Source: an uncultured Collinsella sp.
GTDB lineage: Bacteria; Actinomycetota; Coriobacteriia; Coriobacteriales; Coriobacteriaceae
Direction of reading: 5' to 3'
NCBI GenBank assembly: GCA_958413765.1
Contig: CATYVH010000037.1
Coordinates: 1 to 19,339, forward strand
Length of the DNA: 19,339 nt
Positions 1-7,116 of this stretch are shown here, one piece after another. The translations under genes were made by a program, and so were the position numbers. Within the stretch, counting starts at the first letter, position 1; every line of letters begins with the position of its first letter. The notes under the pieces were generated by a model that was not told the DNA's origin, did no database searches, and saw only the letters and a program-made list of their open reading frames with translations.

Positions 1-383
1 ATGAGCTCGCCGCGGAGCTTGGTGTCGGAAAGATCGGCGCAGTAGTCCTTCCAGTTCTTAAGGCCGGTGGGGCCGTTGACCTGGAACAGCGTCGGAGCGG
101 AGCTCTTGGACATCTCGGACTTGAGCTTCTCCTCGTAGGTGTTGGAGGCGGCGGTCACGATCTTGACCTCGACGCCCTTCTCCTTCTTGTACGCCTTGGC
201 GATCTCCTTCCACTCCTTGTCGACCTCGGGCTTGAACTGGAGGAAGTAGACCTCGGCAGCGTCACCAGAAGCAGAGGAGCCAGAGCCGGCAGAACCACCG
301 CAGCCCACGAGGCCCAGACCAAGAACCGCAGCCGCGGAACCAGCAAAGCCCAGGAACTGCCTTCTGCTCATTTCGTTCTTCAT
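1..383 (-). CDS. ABC sugar-type substrate-binding lipoprotein (N-terminal part)
   Basis: This gene runs off the left edge; 127 codons are visible from an ATG at 383, preceded by a GGGTGGA ribosome site. The start reads MKNEMSRRQFLGFAGSAAAV, a twin-arginine (SRRQFLG) export signal leading into a lipobox ending LVGC, so the protein should be exported and lipid-anchored outside the membrane. After a Gly/Ser-rich tether the mature part (EVYFLQFKPEVDKEW, then YKKEKGVEVKIVTAAS) matches the start of family 1 extracellular solute-binding proteins that deliver sugars to ABC importers. Permease genes would be expected beyond the left edge, but that is inference. Its promoter overlaps repressor-like palindromes at 468-475 and 492-503, and one of these motifs recurs at the neighbouring regulator and PTS genes, so shared sugar control is likely. 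The substrate cannot be told from this fragment. Confidence 0.85.
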   Translation of the reverse strand, partial: MKNEMSRRQFLGFAGSAAAVLGLGLVGCGGSAGSGSSASGDAAEVYFLQFKPEVDKEWKEIAKAYKKEKGVEVKIVTAASNTYEEKLKSEMSKSSAPTLFQVNGPTGLKNWKDYCADLSDTKLRGEL

Positions 384-471
384 TACAATCCACCCTTTCA
401 CACCGTGGCGGCACCCTTTGCCGCCGCCTTCGGAGATTGGCTCGGGGACTTTGCCCCTTTTGCTGACTTGT

Positions 472-500
472 ACAATACGCTATTTGGCTAGTTGTTTGAA
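472..500 (-). promoter_or_regulatory. Promoter of the substrate-binding protein gene with overlapping operators
   Basis: On the minus strand a -35-like TTCAAA (495-500) and a -10-like TATTGT (472-477) are separated by 17 nt, about 90 nt upstream of the ATG at 383. The palindrome TTGTACAA (468-475) covers the -10 and TTGTT-TG-AACAA (492-503) covers the -35, which is typical for repressor operators. A third palindrome, ACTTG-A-CAAGT (555-565), lies further upstream. Promoter hexamers are only 4/6 matches, so this is a reading of the sequence and not proven. Confidence 0.45.
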
Positions 501-600
501 CAAGTATTACTAGAGCGGTAGAAAAACTTCGGTGAACGGTAATTTCGACTTGATACTTGACAAGTTTTGTATAAACAATTATTTGTTATCGAATGCAGAG

Positions 601-647
601 AAAACGCCCGATCAAGCCGATGCATCGTCGGTTTGACCGGGCGTTTT
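601..647 (-). terminator. Intrinsic terminator after the GntR regulator
   Basis: Two 20-nt arms (601-620 and 628-647) pair with two mismatches around a 7-nt loop; the stem is GC-rich in the middle and has AAAA/TTTT at its base. It starts about 40 nt beyond the stop codon of the regulator gene on the minus strand. The AAAA/TTTT symmetry means it could work in both directions. Confidence 0.7.
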
Positions 648-689
648 CGCTTTGAGGGCATGAGTCTCGTCAGGCTGCGAGCTAGCCGG

Positions 690-1409
690 CTATCGCTTGG
701 AGTTAACGCGGTAGTGGAAGATCTCGGGGTGTGTGCGAGCGTGCGTCACCTCAAATAAGATGCCGTCCGAGGTGTACGACTGGCTCTCCATAACGGCGAC
801 GCAGTTGTACTTGCCAAGGTCCAAGTAGCTGCAGTCCTCATCATTGGCAAGCTCGACGCTCACCGTACGACGGCTCGCCATCACTTTGACGCCGCGCTTG
901 TGCTCCAGATAGCCGTAGATAGAATCCGCCGCGATCTCGGGGGTCAGGCCCTTGGCGATCGACGCCAAAAAGTAGCCATGGTCCACTTGGCGCGCGCTGC
1001 CGTTGAGGCTTCGGACACGCACTACGCGAATCAGCTCCTCGCCCACCTTAAAGCCCAGGCGACGAGAGAGTTGCTCAGTGCAAATCAAATGTTCAAAAGA
1101 CTTGACCTCGGTCGATGCGACGGCATTGTTGCGTTTTGCGAACTCGCCAAACGACTCAACCTCTTCGAGTGCGCCCAGCATGTCGGTTTCGCCCTTAAGC
1201 CAAATAACGCGCACGCCCTTACCGTGTATAGGCTGCACAAACATCTGGTCGGCCAGCATGCTCAAGGCGCGTCGAACGGTATTGCGCGTGCAGCCAAACT
1301 CCGCGGTCAGCTCGGCTTCGGTTGGCAGCATCTCCTGAAACGCATAGGTCCCGTTGATGATGCGCGAACGGATCTCGCGGTAGATTCCTTCGTAAATCGC
1401 TTTTGGCAT
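690..1409 (-). CDS. GntR-family transcriptional regulator with UTRA effector domain
   Basis: This 239-aa protein has the length and order of the HutC/TreR branch of the GntR family. Residues about 5-70 form the winged helix (IYREIRSRIINGTYAFQEML, then PTEAELTAEFGCTRNTVRRA, then HGKGVRV). Residues about 85-235 form a UTRA ligand-binding domain, usually specific for a sugar phosphate or related metabolite. The ATG at 1409 follows a GAGGTGA ribosome site. The gene is divergent from the PTS-phosphatase fusion and shares a 224-nt control region with it. Copies of TTGTTTAAAC in that region and TTGTTTGAAC at the binding-protein promoter are candidate binding sites. It most likely represses both uptake genes until the imported sugar phosphate appears; the ligand is unknown. 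Confidence 0.88.
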   Translation of the reverse strand: MPKAIYEGIYREIRSRIINGTYAFQEMLPTEAELTAEFGCTRNTVRRALSMLADQMFVQPIHGKGVRVIWLKGETDMLGALEEVESFGEFAKRNNAVASTEVKSFEHLICTEQLSRRLGFKVGEELIRVVRVRSLNGSARQVDHGYFLASIAKGLTPEIAADSIYGYLEHKRGVKVMASRRTVSVELANDEDCSYLDLGKYNCVAVMESQSYTSDGILFEVTHARTHPEIFHYRVNSKR

Positions 1410-1461
1410 GATTTCACCTCTAATGAATATGTATGGCTAGGCACGATAGCATTTCTTAAAG

Positions 1462-1593
1462 TTGTTTAAACCGATTATCGGTAAAGCACGGATTATTTAC
1501 CGTCGACGGTTCCCCCGAAACCCAAATCGGACCGAATCAAAACCGTCAATGCGGCAAGCAGCCAGTCCTCTACAATGAGTTCATTGTTTAAAC
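1462..1593. promoter_or_regulatory. Divergent control region between GntR and PTS genes
   Basis: TTGTTTAAAC occurs twice, at 1462-1471 and 1584-1593. Two further palindromes lie between or beside them: ACCGAT-T-ATCGGT (1470-1482) and ACCGTCGACGGT (1499-1510). A -10-like TACAAT (1571-1576) serves the PTS gene, which puts the second TTGTTTAAAC copy at the expected transcription start. The first copy overlaps a -35-like TTTAAA that could serve the regulator gene (TTTAAA, 16 nt, TATCGT on the minus strand). The layout fits autorepression plus repression of the PTS gene. Confidence 0.5.
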
Positions 1594-1633
1594 GTTCTTG
1601 CTCGCACAGCATGTTGCATCCGGAAGGCATATT

Positions 1634-4084
1634 ATGCTGCAGAAAATCCAACGTTTTGGCGGAGCCATGTTCGCGCCCGCCATGCTGTTTTCTATATCAG
1701 GCCTCATGGTCGGCATCTCCGCCCTCGCAACGACCGTGGATATCGTCGGCGACCTCGCCGTATACGGAACCCCCTGGTACGTTTTCTGGACTATCATTCA
1801 GCGCGGCTCGTGGACGGTCTTTAAACGTCTCCCGCTCCTTTTTGCCGTAGCGCTGCCTATCGGTCTTGCCCAAAAGCAACCGGCACGCTGCTGCCTCGAG
1901 GCACTCGTGGCCTATTTTGCCTATTGCTTCTTTTTGAGCGAGATCATTAAGCTGAGCGGAGACAACCTTGGACTTAAGTACCCATCATCTTTGACCCCCG
2001 CCAGCGGCATCACCGTCATCGACGGCATCAAGACGCTCGACACCGGCATTATCGGCCCGCTGGCGGTGTCGGCAACCGTCGTTGCCATCCATGACCGCTT
2101 CTACGATGCCAAGGTTCCCGATTGGCTCGGCACCTTCTCGGGTTCCTCGCTGGTCTACCTCATCAGCTTTTTTGCCGTGTTTGCCCTTGCCGCCATCTCG
2201 GCCGCCATCGTGCCCTTCGCATACGCTGTGACCGAAACGCTGCGCCACGCACTTGCGGGCGTCGGCCCCTTCGGCGTGGGCATCTTTGTGTTTTTGGAGC
2301 GAGCGCTCGAGCCCATGGGGCTGCACCATCTGCTCTATATGCCCATCTATTACGACAATCTGGTCATTCACGACGGTATTTACGCCACGTGGACCAACCT
2401 GCTCCCCATTCTCTCCCATAGCACGCGCCCTTTAAATGAACTTGCGCCCTGGGCAGGTTTTACCGCCACCGGCTGGGGCAAGCTCTTTGGCCTTCCCGCC
2501 ATCGCGGCAGCATTCTATTTCACCGCCAAACCCGAACGCCGCGCCGGCCTTAAAGTCATCCTTTTGCCCGCCATCGTCGCCTCGGTGGTCTGCGGCGTCA
2601 CCGAGCCGCTCGAGTTTCTCTTTATGTTCACCTATCCCGGACTCTTTTTGCTCTACGCCGTCCTATCCTCCTGCCTTGCCATGACCATGAACTCCTTTGG
2701 CATCGTCGGCATCTTCTCGGGCGGTCTCATGGAAATGACGGCCTTCAACTTCATCCCACTTATGCGAATGCATGCCGGCTCCTACCTTTTGGCGCTCGGT
2801 ATCGGTCTTGCCTTTAGCCTCATCTTTTTTGTTAGTTTTCGAGCACTCATCTTGGTCTATGACCTTAAGACGCCGGGCCGCGAGGATCATGTCTCCAATC
2901 GCGCGGCAATCGATCGTTTAACGGGAAGCGGCTTTGCCAAAGAGCAATCTCCCAATGGCGAGGTCAGTATTCAATCCGATCAAGATCACGTCCTCGCTGA
3001 GCGGGTAATTCAGCTTTTAGGTGGCGTTGGCAATATCGTGGGCGCAACCAACTGCGCCACGCGCCTACGCGTCGAGGTCGCAGACCCTTCCATCGTTGCA
3101 GATAATGCGTCGTTTGTCGCGGTGGGCGCCAAGGGCCTCATCATTACGGGCAAGACCGCCCAGGTGATTATTGGCATCTCCGTTCCCCGCGTTAAAGAGC
3201 ATTTTGACCAGATCATGGGCCTCGAGCCGGGATTTGTGCCCACCACCTCGGCCTCCCCTGCCGCCAGCGCAGCCCATAAGCGCGGCGATATCTGCTTCTT
3301 CGATATCGACGGAACACTCGCCTGGCAAGACCCTCGAGTGGCACAAGAGCTTCCCGAGAGCGAGCGAGACCTCTCCCCCTATCCCAATGAAGCGGTCTCG
3401 CAAGCCATCCGTGATTTTGTCGCCAAGGGCAATATGGCGTTTATCTGCACAGGGCGCACGCTGAGCTGCATCCATCCAAAGCTGCTCGAGCTGCCCTGGA
3501 CCGGCATCGTCTGCCTCGCGGGTGGCTATGTCGAACTTGAGGGACACGTGATTCGCGATTTGGCGATGACGCCCGGCATGCTGCAGCGCCTTGCTCCCAT
3601 TCTTGAGCAATCGGACGAAGTGATTCGTTTTGAGGGACTCAATGGCGTCGTTCGCATGAGTGCCGATGCGCCCGACGCCCCGGGATACGCCCGCACCGTG
3701 GGCGATGCAATTACGCAGCTGCAACATTACAGCGCCTACAAGATCTTAATGTCCACGTCGCTTGCCAGCCGCATCGCTCAGGATCAAGCGTTTGAGCCGC
3801 TGCTCTGCTTTAACGAGCTCGAGCTCGAAGTGACCGAGATTTCGCCTCGCGAATGCACCAAGCGCGAGGGTATCCAGTCCGTACTCGACGCCCTCGATCC
3901 CCACCACGGAACCGTATACGGCATCGGCGACGCCAGCAATGACGTCTCGCTGATGAACGCCGTCGATGTCGGTATCGCCATGGGCAATGCGCCGGACTTC
4001 CTCAAGGAAAAGGCCGACTATGTCACCGACAGCATCGACCACGACGGCGTCGTCACCGCGCTCGAACACTTTGGGCTTATCTAG
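1634..4084 (+). CDS. PTS EIICB (glucose/alpha-glucoside type) fused to HAD phosphatase
   Basis: The ATG at 1634 is chosen because GGAAGG lies 6 nt before it and the protein then starts MLQKIQRFGGAMFAPAMLF, the usual start of this EIIC family; the upstream TTG at 1598 has no ribosome site. The product is 816 aa. Residues about 1-420 are the multi-pass EIIC channel with the GVTEP signature (321-325). Residues about 450-530 are EIIB with the phospho-accepting Cys474 in GATNCATRLR. Residues about 553-816 are a Cof-type HAD phosphatase: nucleophile DIDGT (Asp557, Asp559), CTGRT, and GDASND (765-770). EIIA is absent and must act in trans. The fusion suggests import and phosphorylation of a sugar coupled to dephosphorylation of the product or a related phosphate; that coupling and the exact sugar are inference. 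Confidence 0.9.
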   Translation: MLQKIQRFGGAMFAPAMLFSISGLMVGISALATTVDIVGDLAVYGTPWYVFWTIIQRGSWTVFKRLPLLFAVALPIGLAQKQPARCCLEALVAYFAYCFFLSEIIKLSGDNLGLKYPSSLTPASGITVIDGIKTLDTGIIGPLAVSATVVAIHDRFYDAKVPDWLGTFSGSSLVYLISFFAVFALAAISAAIVPFAYAVTETLRHALAGVGPFGVGIFVFLERALEPMGLHHLLYMPIYYDNLVIHDGIYATWTNLLPILSHSTRPLNELAPWAGFTATGWGKLFGLPAIAAAFYFTAKPERRAGLKVILLPAIVASVVCGVTEPLEFLFMFTYPGLFLLYAVLSSCLAMTMNSFGIVGIFSGGLMEMTAFNFIPLMRMHAGSYLLALGIGLAFSLIFFVSFRALILVYDLKTPGREDHVSNRAAIDRLTGSGFAKEQSPNGEVSIQSDQDHVLAERVIQLLGGVGNIVGATNCATRLRVEVADPSIVADNASFVAVGAKGLIITGKTAQVIIGISVPRVKEHFDQIMGLEPGFVPTTSASPAASAAHKRGDICFFDIDGTLAWQDPRVAQELPESERDLSPYPNEAVSQAIRDFVAKGNMAFICTGRTLSCIHPKLLELPWTGIVCLAGGYVELEGHVIRDLAMTPGMLQRLAPILEQSDEVIRFEGLNGVVRMSADAPDAPGYARTVGDAITQLQHYSAYKILMSTSLASRIAQDQAFEPLLCFNELELEVTEISPRECTKREGIQSVLDALDPHHGTVYGIGDASNDVSLMNAVDVGIAMGNAPDFLKEKADYVTDSIDHDGVVTALEHFGLI

Positions 4085-4199
4085 CCAAGCCCCTACCGCA
4101 CTTGCGGCCGCATGGACCAATCGTCTTCAACCGCCGCGCTCGACGCCCTAATGTGGCAATATGTTGTCTGCATAATGCAACGATGCAACCTATCAAAGA
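4085..4199 (+). promoter_or_regulatory. Spacer upstream of the prenyl synthase
   Basis: This 115-nt gap has no clear terminator for the PTS gene. A -10-like CATAAT at 4171-4176 lies 24 nt before the next ATG, but no convincing -35 accompanies it. The downstream gene may have its own weak promoter here. Confidence 0.25.
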
Positions 4200-5225
4200 A
4201 TGCGAGAACCCGTGTCCAGTCCGTTTACCAGCTTTTTAGCCCAGCACTTTGACCAGATTAACGACTATCTGGCCACGTTCTTTGACGGACAGGCGACTTC
4301 CGCCGATATCGAGCGTTACCTGTATACCCCGCTCTCGGCATTTACGGCAAACGCTGGCAAGCGCCACCGCCCGCTCATCTGCATGCTCGCCGCAACCGCA
4401 GTGGGCGGTAGCTTTGAGAGCGCCCGCAGCGCCGCGGCGGCCATCGAGCACTTTCAGTCGGGCGCACTCATCCACGACGACATCGCCGACAACGGGCAGA
4501 TTCGTCGCGGCAAGCCCTGCATGCACCTTACCGAGGGTACCGGTCTTGCCATCAACTGCGGTGACCTGGCGCTCACCATGGTCACCAAGACGGTTCTCGA
4601 CGACCCCACGCTCAACGCAGACGTGAAGCTTCGCGTGCTCCACGAGCTTACCGAGATGATCGTCCGTACCATCGAGGGCCAGGCGCTCGACCTGGGCTGG
4701 GTCCGCGACGGGCGCTTTGACATTTCGGTCGACGATTATCTGGACATGGCGACGCACAAGACCGCGTACTACAGCGGAGCCACGCCGCTTGCCGCCGGAG
4801 CCATTATCGGCGGCGGCAGCGAAGAGCAGGTCGAGGCGCTACGCGCCTTTGGCCTGCACACCGGCCTTGCCTTTCAGATTCAGGACGACCTGCTCAACTT
4901 GGTCGGCACCAAAGAGGCCGCCAACAAGGACTTCCGCACCGACATCACCGAGGGTAAACGCACGCTCGTTGCCGTGCACGCCCTGTCTGATGAGCGCCAT
5001 CACGACGAGGTCGAGGCAATCCTTTCCTCGGGCACCGAGGACCCCGCGCAGCTCGCGCGCGCCGTGGAGATCTTCCAGCAGACCGGCTCCATCGAATATG
5101 CTCACGCCTACGCGCTGGACCTGACCGCAAAAGCCAAGGCTGCCATCGAGAACGTTGAGCTTGACCCGCACGCACGCGAACTGTTCCTCTCCATGGCAGA
5201 TTTCTTTGTGGAGCGCCTCAACTAG
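4200..5225 (+). CDS. Trans-polyprenyl diphosphate synthase
   Basis: This 341-aa protein belongs to the all-trans isoprenyl diphosphate synthases, which add isopentenyl diphosphate units to an allylic primer in the cytosol to give farnesyl, geranylgeranyl or longer chains for quinones and other lipids. Seen directly are GKRHRPLICML near residue 54, the first Asp-rich motif DDIAD (93-97) followed by RRGKPC, KTAYYSGATPLAAGA, and the second motif QDDLLN (228-233). The last position of the second motif is Asn233 where the usual form has Asp, which may affect magnesium binding or chain length. The ATG at 4200 has only a weak purine stretch (AAAGA) before it; a GTG at 4212 is the alternative start. 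The chain length, and a menaquinone role, cannot be settled by eye. Confidence 0.88.
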   Translation: MREPVSSPFTSFLAQHFDQINDYLATFFDGQATSADIERYLYTPLSAFTANAGKRHRPLICMLAATAVGGSFESARSAAAAIEHFQSGALIHDDIADNGQIRRGKPCMHLTEGTGLAINCGDLALTMVTKTVLDDPTLNADVKLRVLHELTEMIVRTIEGQALDLGWVRDGRFDISVDDYLDMATHKTAYYSGATPLAAGAIIGGGSEEQVEALRAFGLHTGLAFQIQDDLLNLVGTKEAANKDFRTDITEGKRTLVAVHALSDERHHDEVEAILSSGTEDPAQLARAVEIFQQTGSIEYAHAYALDLTAKAKAAIENVELDPHARELFLSMADFFVERLN

Positions 5226-5364
5226 CGGGGGTCACAAAACCTGTGGGCAGCGCGTTTGGGTACAAGTTGCTACACTGTTGAGTGCATGTTTATGCATTGT
5301 CTCGCGTTGTCTATCCGACACGCGCTCAAAATAGTACGAATCGTACGCCGAAAGGGGTTCGTTC

Positions 5365-6270
5365 ATGGAACCTATTACAACGGGCATGCAGGGAGCAGCC
5401 GTCGAGGACGTCCAGTCCCGCCTTCTGCAGCTCGGCTATACAATCGATGACACCGAGGTTGCCGACAAGCGCTTTGGCACCACCACCGAGCAGGCCGTCA
5501 GCACCTTCAGGCTCGACAGCGGCCTTGCTGCCGGTCATGCCGTCGATATCCCCTGTTGGAGCGCCCTGGTCGACGCCTCGTATAAGCTGGGCGACCGCAC
5601 TCTGTATCTGCGCATGCCCAATTTCCATGGCGCCGATGTGCAGGCCCTGCAGCGCGCTCTCAACGTTTTGGGCTTTGCCTGCGGCGAGGACGACGGCTAC
5701 TTTGGTCCGCATACCGAGGCCGCCCTGCAGCAGTTCCAGGAAAATGTCGGCCTGTTTGCCGACGGCATGGCCTTCCAGGACACCTACGCCTACATCAACC
5801 GCCTGCACCATGTGTGGGAGGGCAAGCCCTCGGTCACCGAAGCCGAGTCCCGCATCGGTTTTGCTCGCGCCGCCAACGTGCTCGAGCGCTTCCAGATCGC
5901 CGTTATCGGCGAGGACCCCATCGCGCGCAGTGTTGCGTCGCGCATGTGGAATATCGCCACGGCAACGACCGACAACAGCGGCATGATGCTCTGCGACTCC
6001 GAGGTCCCAACCGACGTTGACCTGGTGCTCGAGATCGCAAGCGACGAGCTGCCCGCCGACGCCGCGCCACGCGCCACGATTGCCCTCGCCGAGTGCCACA
6101 ACCTGGCCCAGCGCATCCGCACCGCCAATGTCGCCGCGCAGCAGAAGCCGGCTCGCATTCGCATTGAGCTCACGGGCATGACGCGCTACAACGGCACCTT
6201 CACGGCCAGCGACGCGCAGACGCTCGCCGTACGCCTACTCGACGGCGTTTGCGATGCCCTCGCAGATTAG
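5365..6270 (+). CDS. Peptidoglycan-binding protein, CwlM-like, without a recognisable amidase site
   Basis: The ATG at 5365 follows AAAGGGG at good spacing and gives 301 aa without a signal peptide. Two peptidoglycan-binding type 1 repeats are visible: residues about 5-62 (GAAVEDVQSRLLQLGY) and about 83-140 (RMPNFHGADVQALQRALNVL, then GYFGPHTEAALQQFQ). The second closely resembles the matching repeat of actinobacterial CwlM, where an amidase_3 domain follows. Here residues about 170-301 occupy that place (FQIAVIGEDPIARSVASRMW, later ARIRIELTG), but I see no zinc-binding His/Glu set and the region is short. The lack of a signal peptide suggests a cytosolic regulatory protein, as known for mycobacterial CwlM, more than a wall hydrolase; that role is inference. 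It lies 139 nt after the prenyl synthase gene and 38 nt before tRNA-Gln. Confidence 0.75.
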   Translation: MEPITTGMQGAAVEDVQSRLLQLGYTIDDTEVADKRFGTTTEQAVSTFRLDSGLAAGHAVDIPCWSALVDASYKLGDRTLYLRMPNFHGADVQALQRALNVLGFACGEDDGYFGPHTEAALQQFQENVGLFADGMAFQDTYAYINRLHHVWEGKPSVTEAESRIGFARAANVLERFQIAVIGEDPIARSVASRMWNIATATTDNSGMMLCDSEVPTDVDLVLEIASDELPADAAPRATIALAECHNLAQRIRTANVAAQQKPARIRIELTGMTRYNGTFTASDAQTLAVRLLDGVCDALAD

Positions 6271-6308
6271 GTAAACTAGACGAGTTGCTTTTGGGCAACA
6301 CCACACAT

Positions 6309-6383
6309 TGGGACGTAGTTCAACGGTAGAACTCCGGTTTTTGGTGCCGGCTGTTGGGGGTTCGAATCCCTCCGTCCCAGCCA
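6309..6383 (+). tRNA. tRNA-Gln (anticodon UUG)
   Basis: A complete cloverleaf can be drawn: acceptor TGGGACG (6309-6315) with CGTCCCA (6373-6379), a D-arm with GTTC/GAAC, anticodon stem CCGGT/GCCGG around loop TTTTGGT giving anticodon TTG, and T-arm GGGGG-TTCGAAT-CCCTC (6356-6372). G6380 is the discriminator and CCA (6381-6383) is encoded. Anticodon UUG reads CAA, hence glutamine. Confidence 0.96.
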
Positions 6384-6392
6384 TTAAAACTG

Positions 6393-6429
6393 AGCGCCCT
6401 AAGCCCATAACGGCCCAGGGCGCTTTCTT
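6393..6429 (+). terminator. Intrinsic terminator after tRNA-Gln
   Basis: AGCGCCCT (6393-6400) pairs with AGGGCGCT (6417-6424), followed by TTCTT, starting 10 nt after the tRNA CCA end. The loop is 16 nt, so the hairpin is moderate in strength. Confidence 0.6.
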
Positions 6430-6434
6430 GTGGG

Positions 6435-6687
6435 CAAGCGGAGGAATTCGAACCCGCAAGGGTGCGGAGCTGAGGAAACGCGAAGCGTTTTCCAGCGCAG
6501 CACGCAAGGAGCGAAGCGACGCAGCGGGGCGCGGCCGCCGACCAGGCGGACGCGGAATCCCTCCGTCCCACACCAGCCAAGAGCCCCTCACGTCAAGCAA
6601 ATCGAGCCAACGCCGCCAAGCGGAGGAATCCGAACCCGCAAGGATGCGGAGCGACGCAGCGGGGCGCGGCCGCCGCAGGCAGACGCG
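6435..6687. repeat. Duplicated GC-rich modules downstream of tRNA-Gln
   Basis: A 36-nt unit at 6435-6470 recurs at 6617-6652 with two mismatches. A second 25-nt unit at 6516-6540 recurs exactly at 6651-6675, each copy followed by a GC-rich tail. In the second copy the two units adjoin; in the first they are split by about 45 nt containing the hairpin GGAAACGC-GAA-GCGTTTTCC. Between them, 6555-6570 is an exact copy of the tRNA-Gln 3' end. ORFs across this stretch look spurious. Confidence 0.7.
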
Positions 6688-6691
6688 GTGT

Positions 6692-6746
6692 CGGCACTTG
6701 GGGACGCTCCTAAGTGCCGGCATTATAGGAACGTCCCCAAGTGCCG
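6692..6746. repeat. REP-like palindrome
   Basis: Arms 6692-6711 and 6727-6746 (20 nt each) pair with a single mismatch that would be a wobble pair in RNA. The 15-nt loop carries another AAGTGCCGG, so the CACTTGGGGACGTTCC-type motif is present in both directions. This motif style resembles REP sequences mobilised by RAYT transposases; no such transposase is in the window. Confidence 0.55.
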
Positions 6747-6781
6747 GCTCGGGACTATTTTCGAGGACCCTCCGAAGGACT

Positions 6782-7011
6782 GTGGCCAAAAAACGGCAAA
6801 TATGAGTACTGTTACCGTTGTAGCTACATTATTTTCGTTAATAAAAGAAGATCTTAATGAGATTTATTCGCATCAAGGTCTTCCTTTAATGAACACTTGA
6901 GGAGATACGGCAGCTTATCTGCTCGATCGACACGTCAAATCACCTTAAATGTGGTCAAAATTACTGCTACTAAAAGAGTATCAGTACTCATATTTGATGT
7001 TTTTTGGCCAC
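6782..7011. mobile_element. MITE-like AT-rich element with 30-bp terminal inverted repeats
   Basis: GTGGCCAAAAAAC at 6782 opens a 30-nt arm (6782-6811) that is repeated inverted at 6982-7011 with 28 of 30 positions matching; both arms include CAAATATGAGTACTG. The 170-nt interior is clearly more AT-rich than its surroundings and codes for nothing convincing. Size, terminal repeats and composition fit a non-autonomous miniature element. No clear target-site duplication is seen, so a paired regulatory structure remains possible. Confidence 0.55.
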
Positions 7012-7049
7012 GGCTCTTTATAGACACCCTGCACAGCGACGGTGGTAGA

Positions 7050-7082
7050 TTTCGGAACGTGTCCGTCAGCCCCGTTCCGAAA
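7050..7082. repeat. Short perfect hairpin
   Basis: TTTCGGAACG (7050-7059) pairs perfectly with CGTTCCGAAA (7073-7082) around a 13-nt loop. It lies between the MITE-like element and the first composite palindrome. There is no T-run on either side to support a terminator call. Confidence 0.45.
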
Positions 7083-7116
7083 AGCGAGCCGCGTGCAACG
7101 GCCAAGCCACGACAGC

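Noticed and set aside
1598..1633. TTG start for the PTS fusion
   Set aside because: No ribosome site; GGAAGG precedes the ATG at 1634, which gives the normal EIIC start.
6308..6900. ORFs across the tRNA-Gln and repeats, such as frames containing GGIRTRK
   Set aside because: They translate a tRNA and duplicated non-coding repeats; typical spurious frames.
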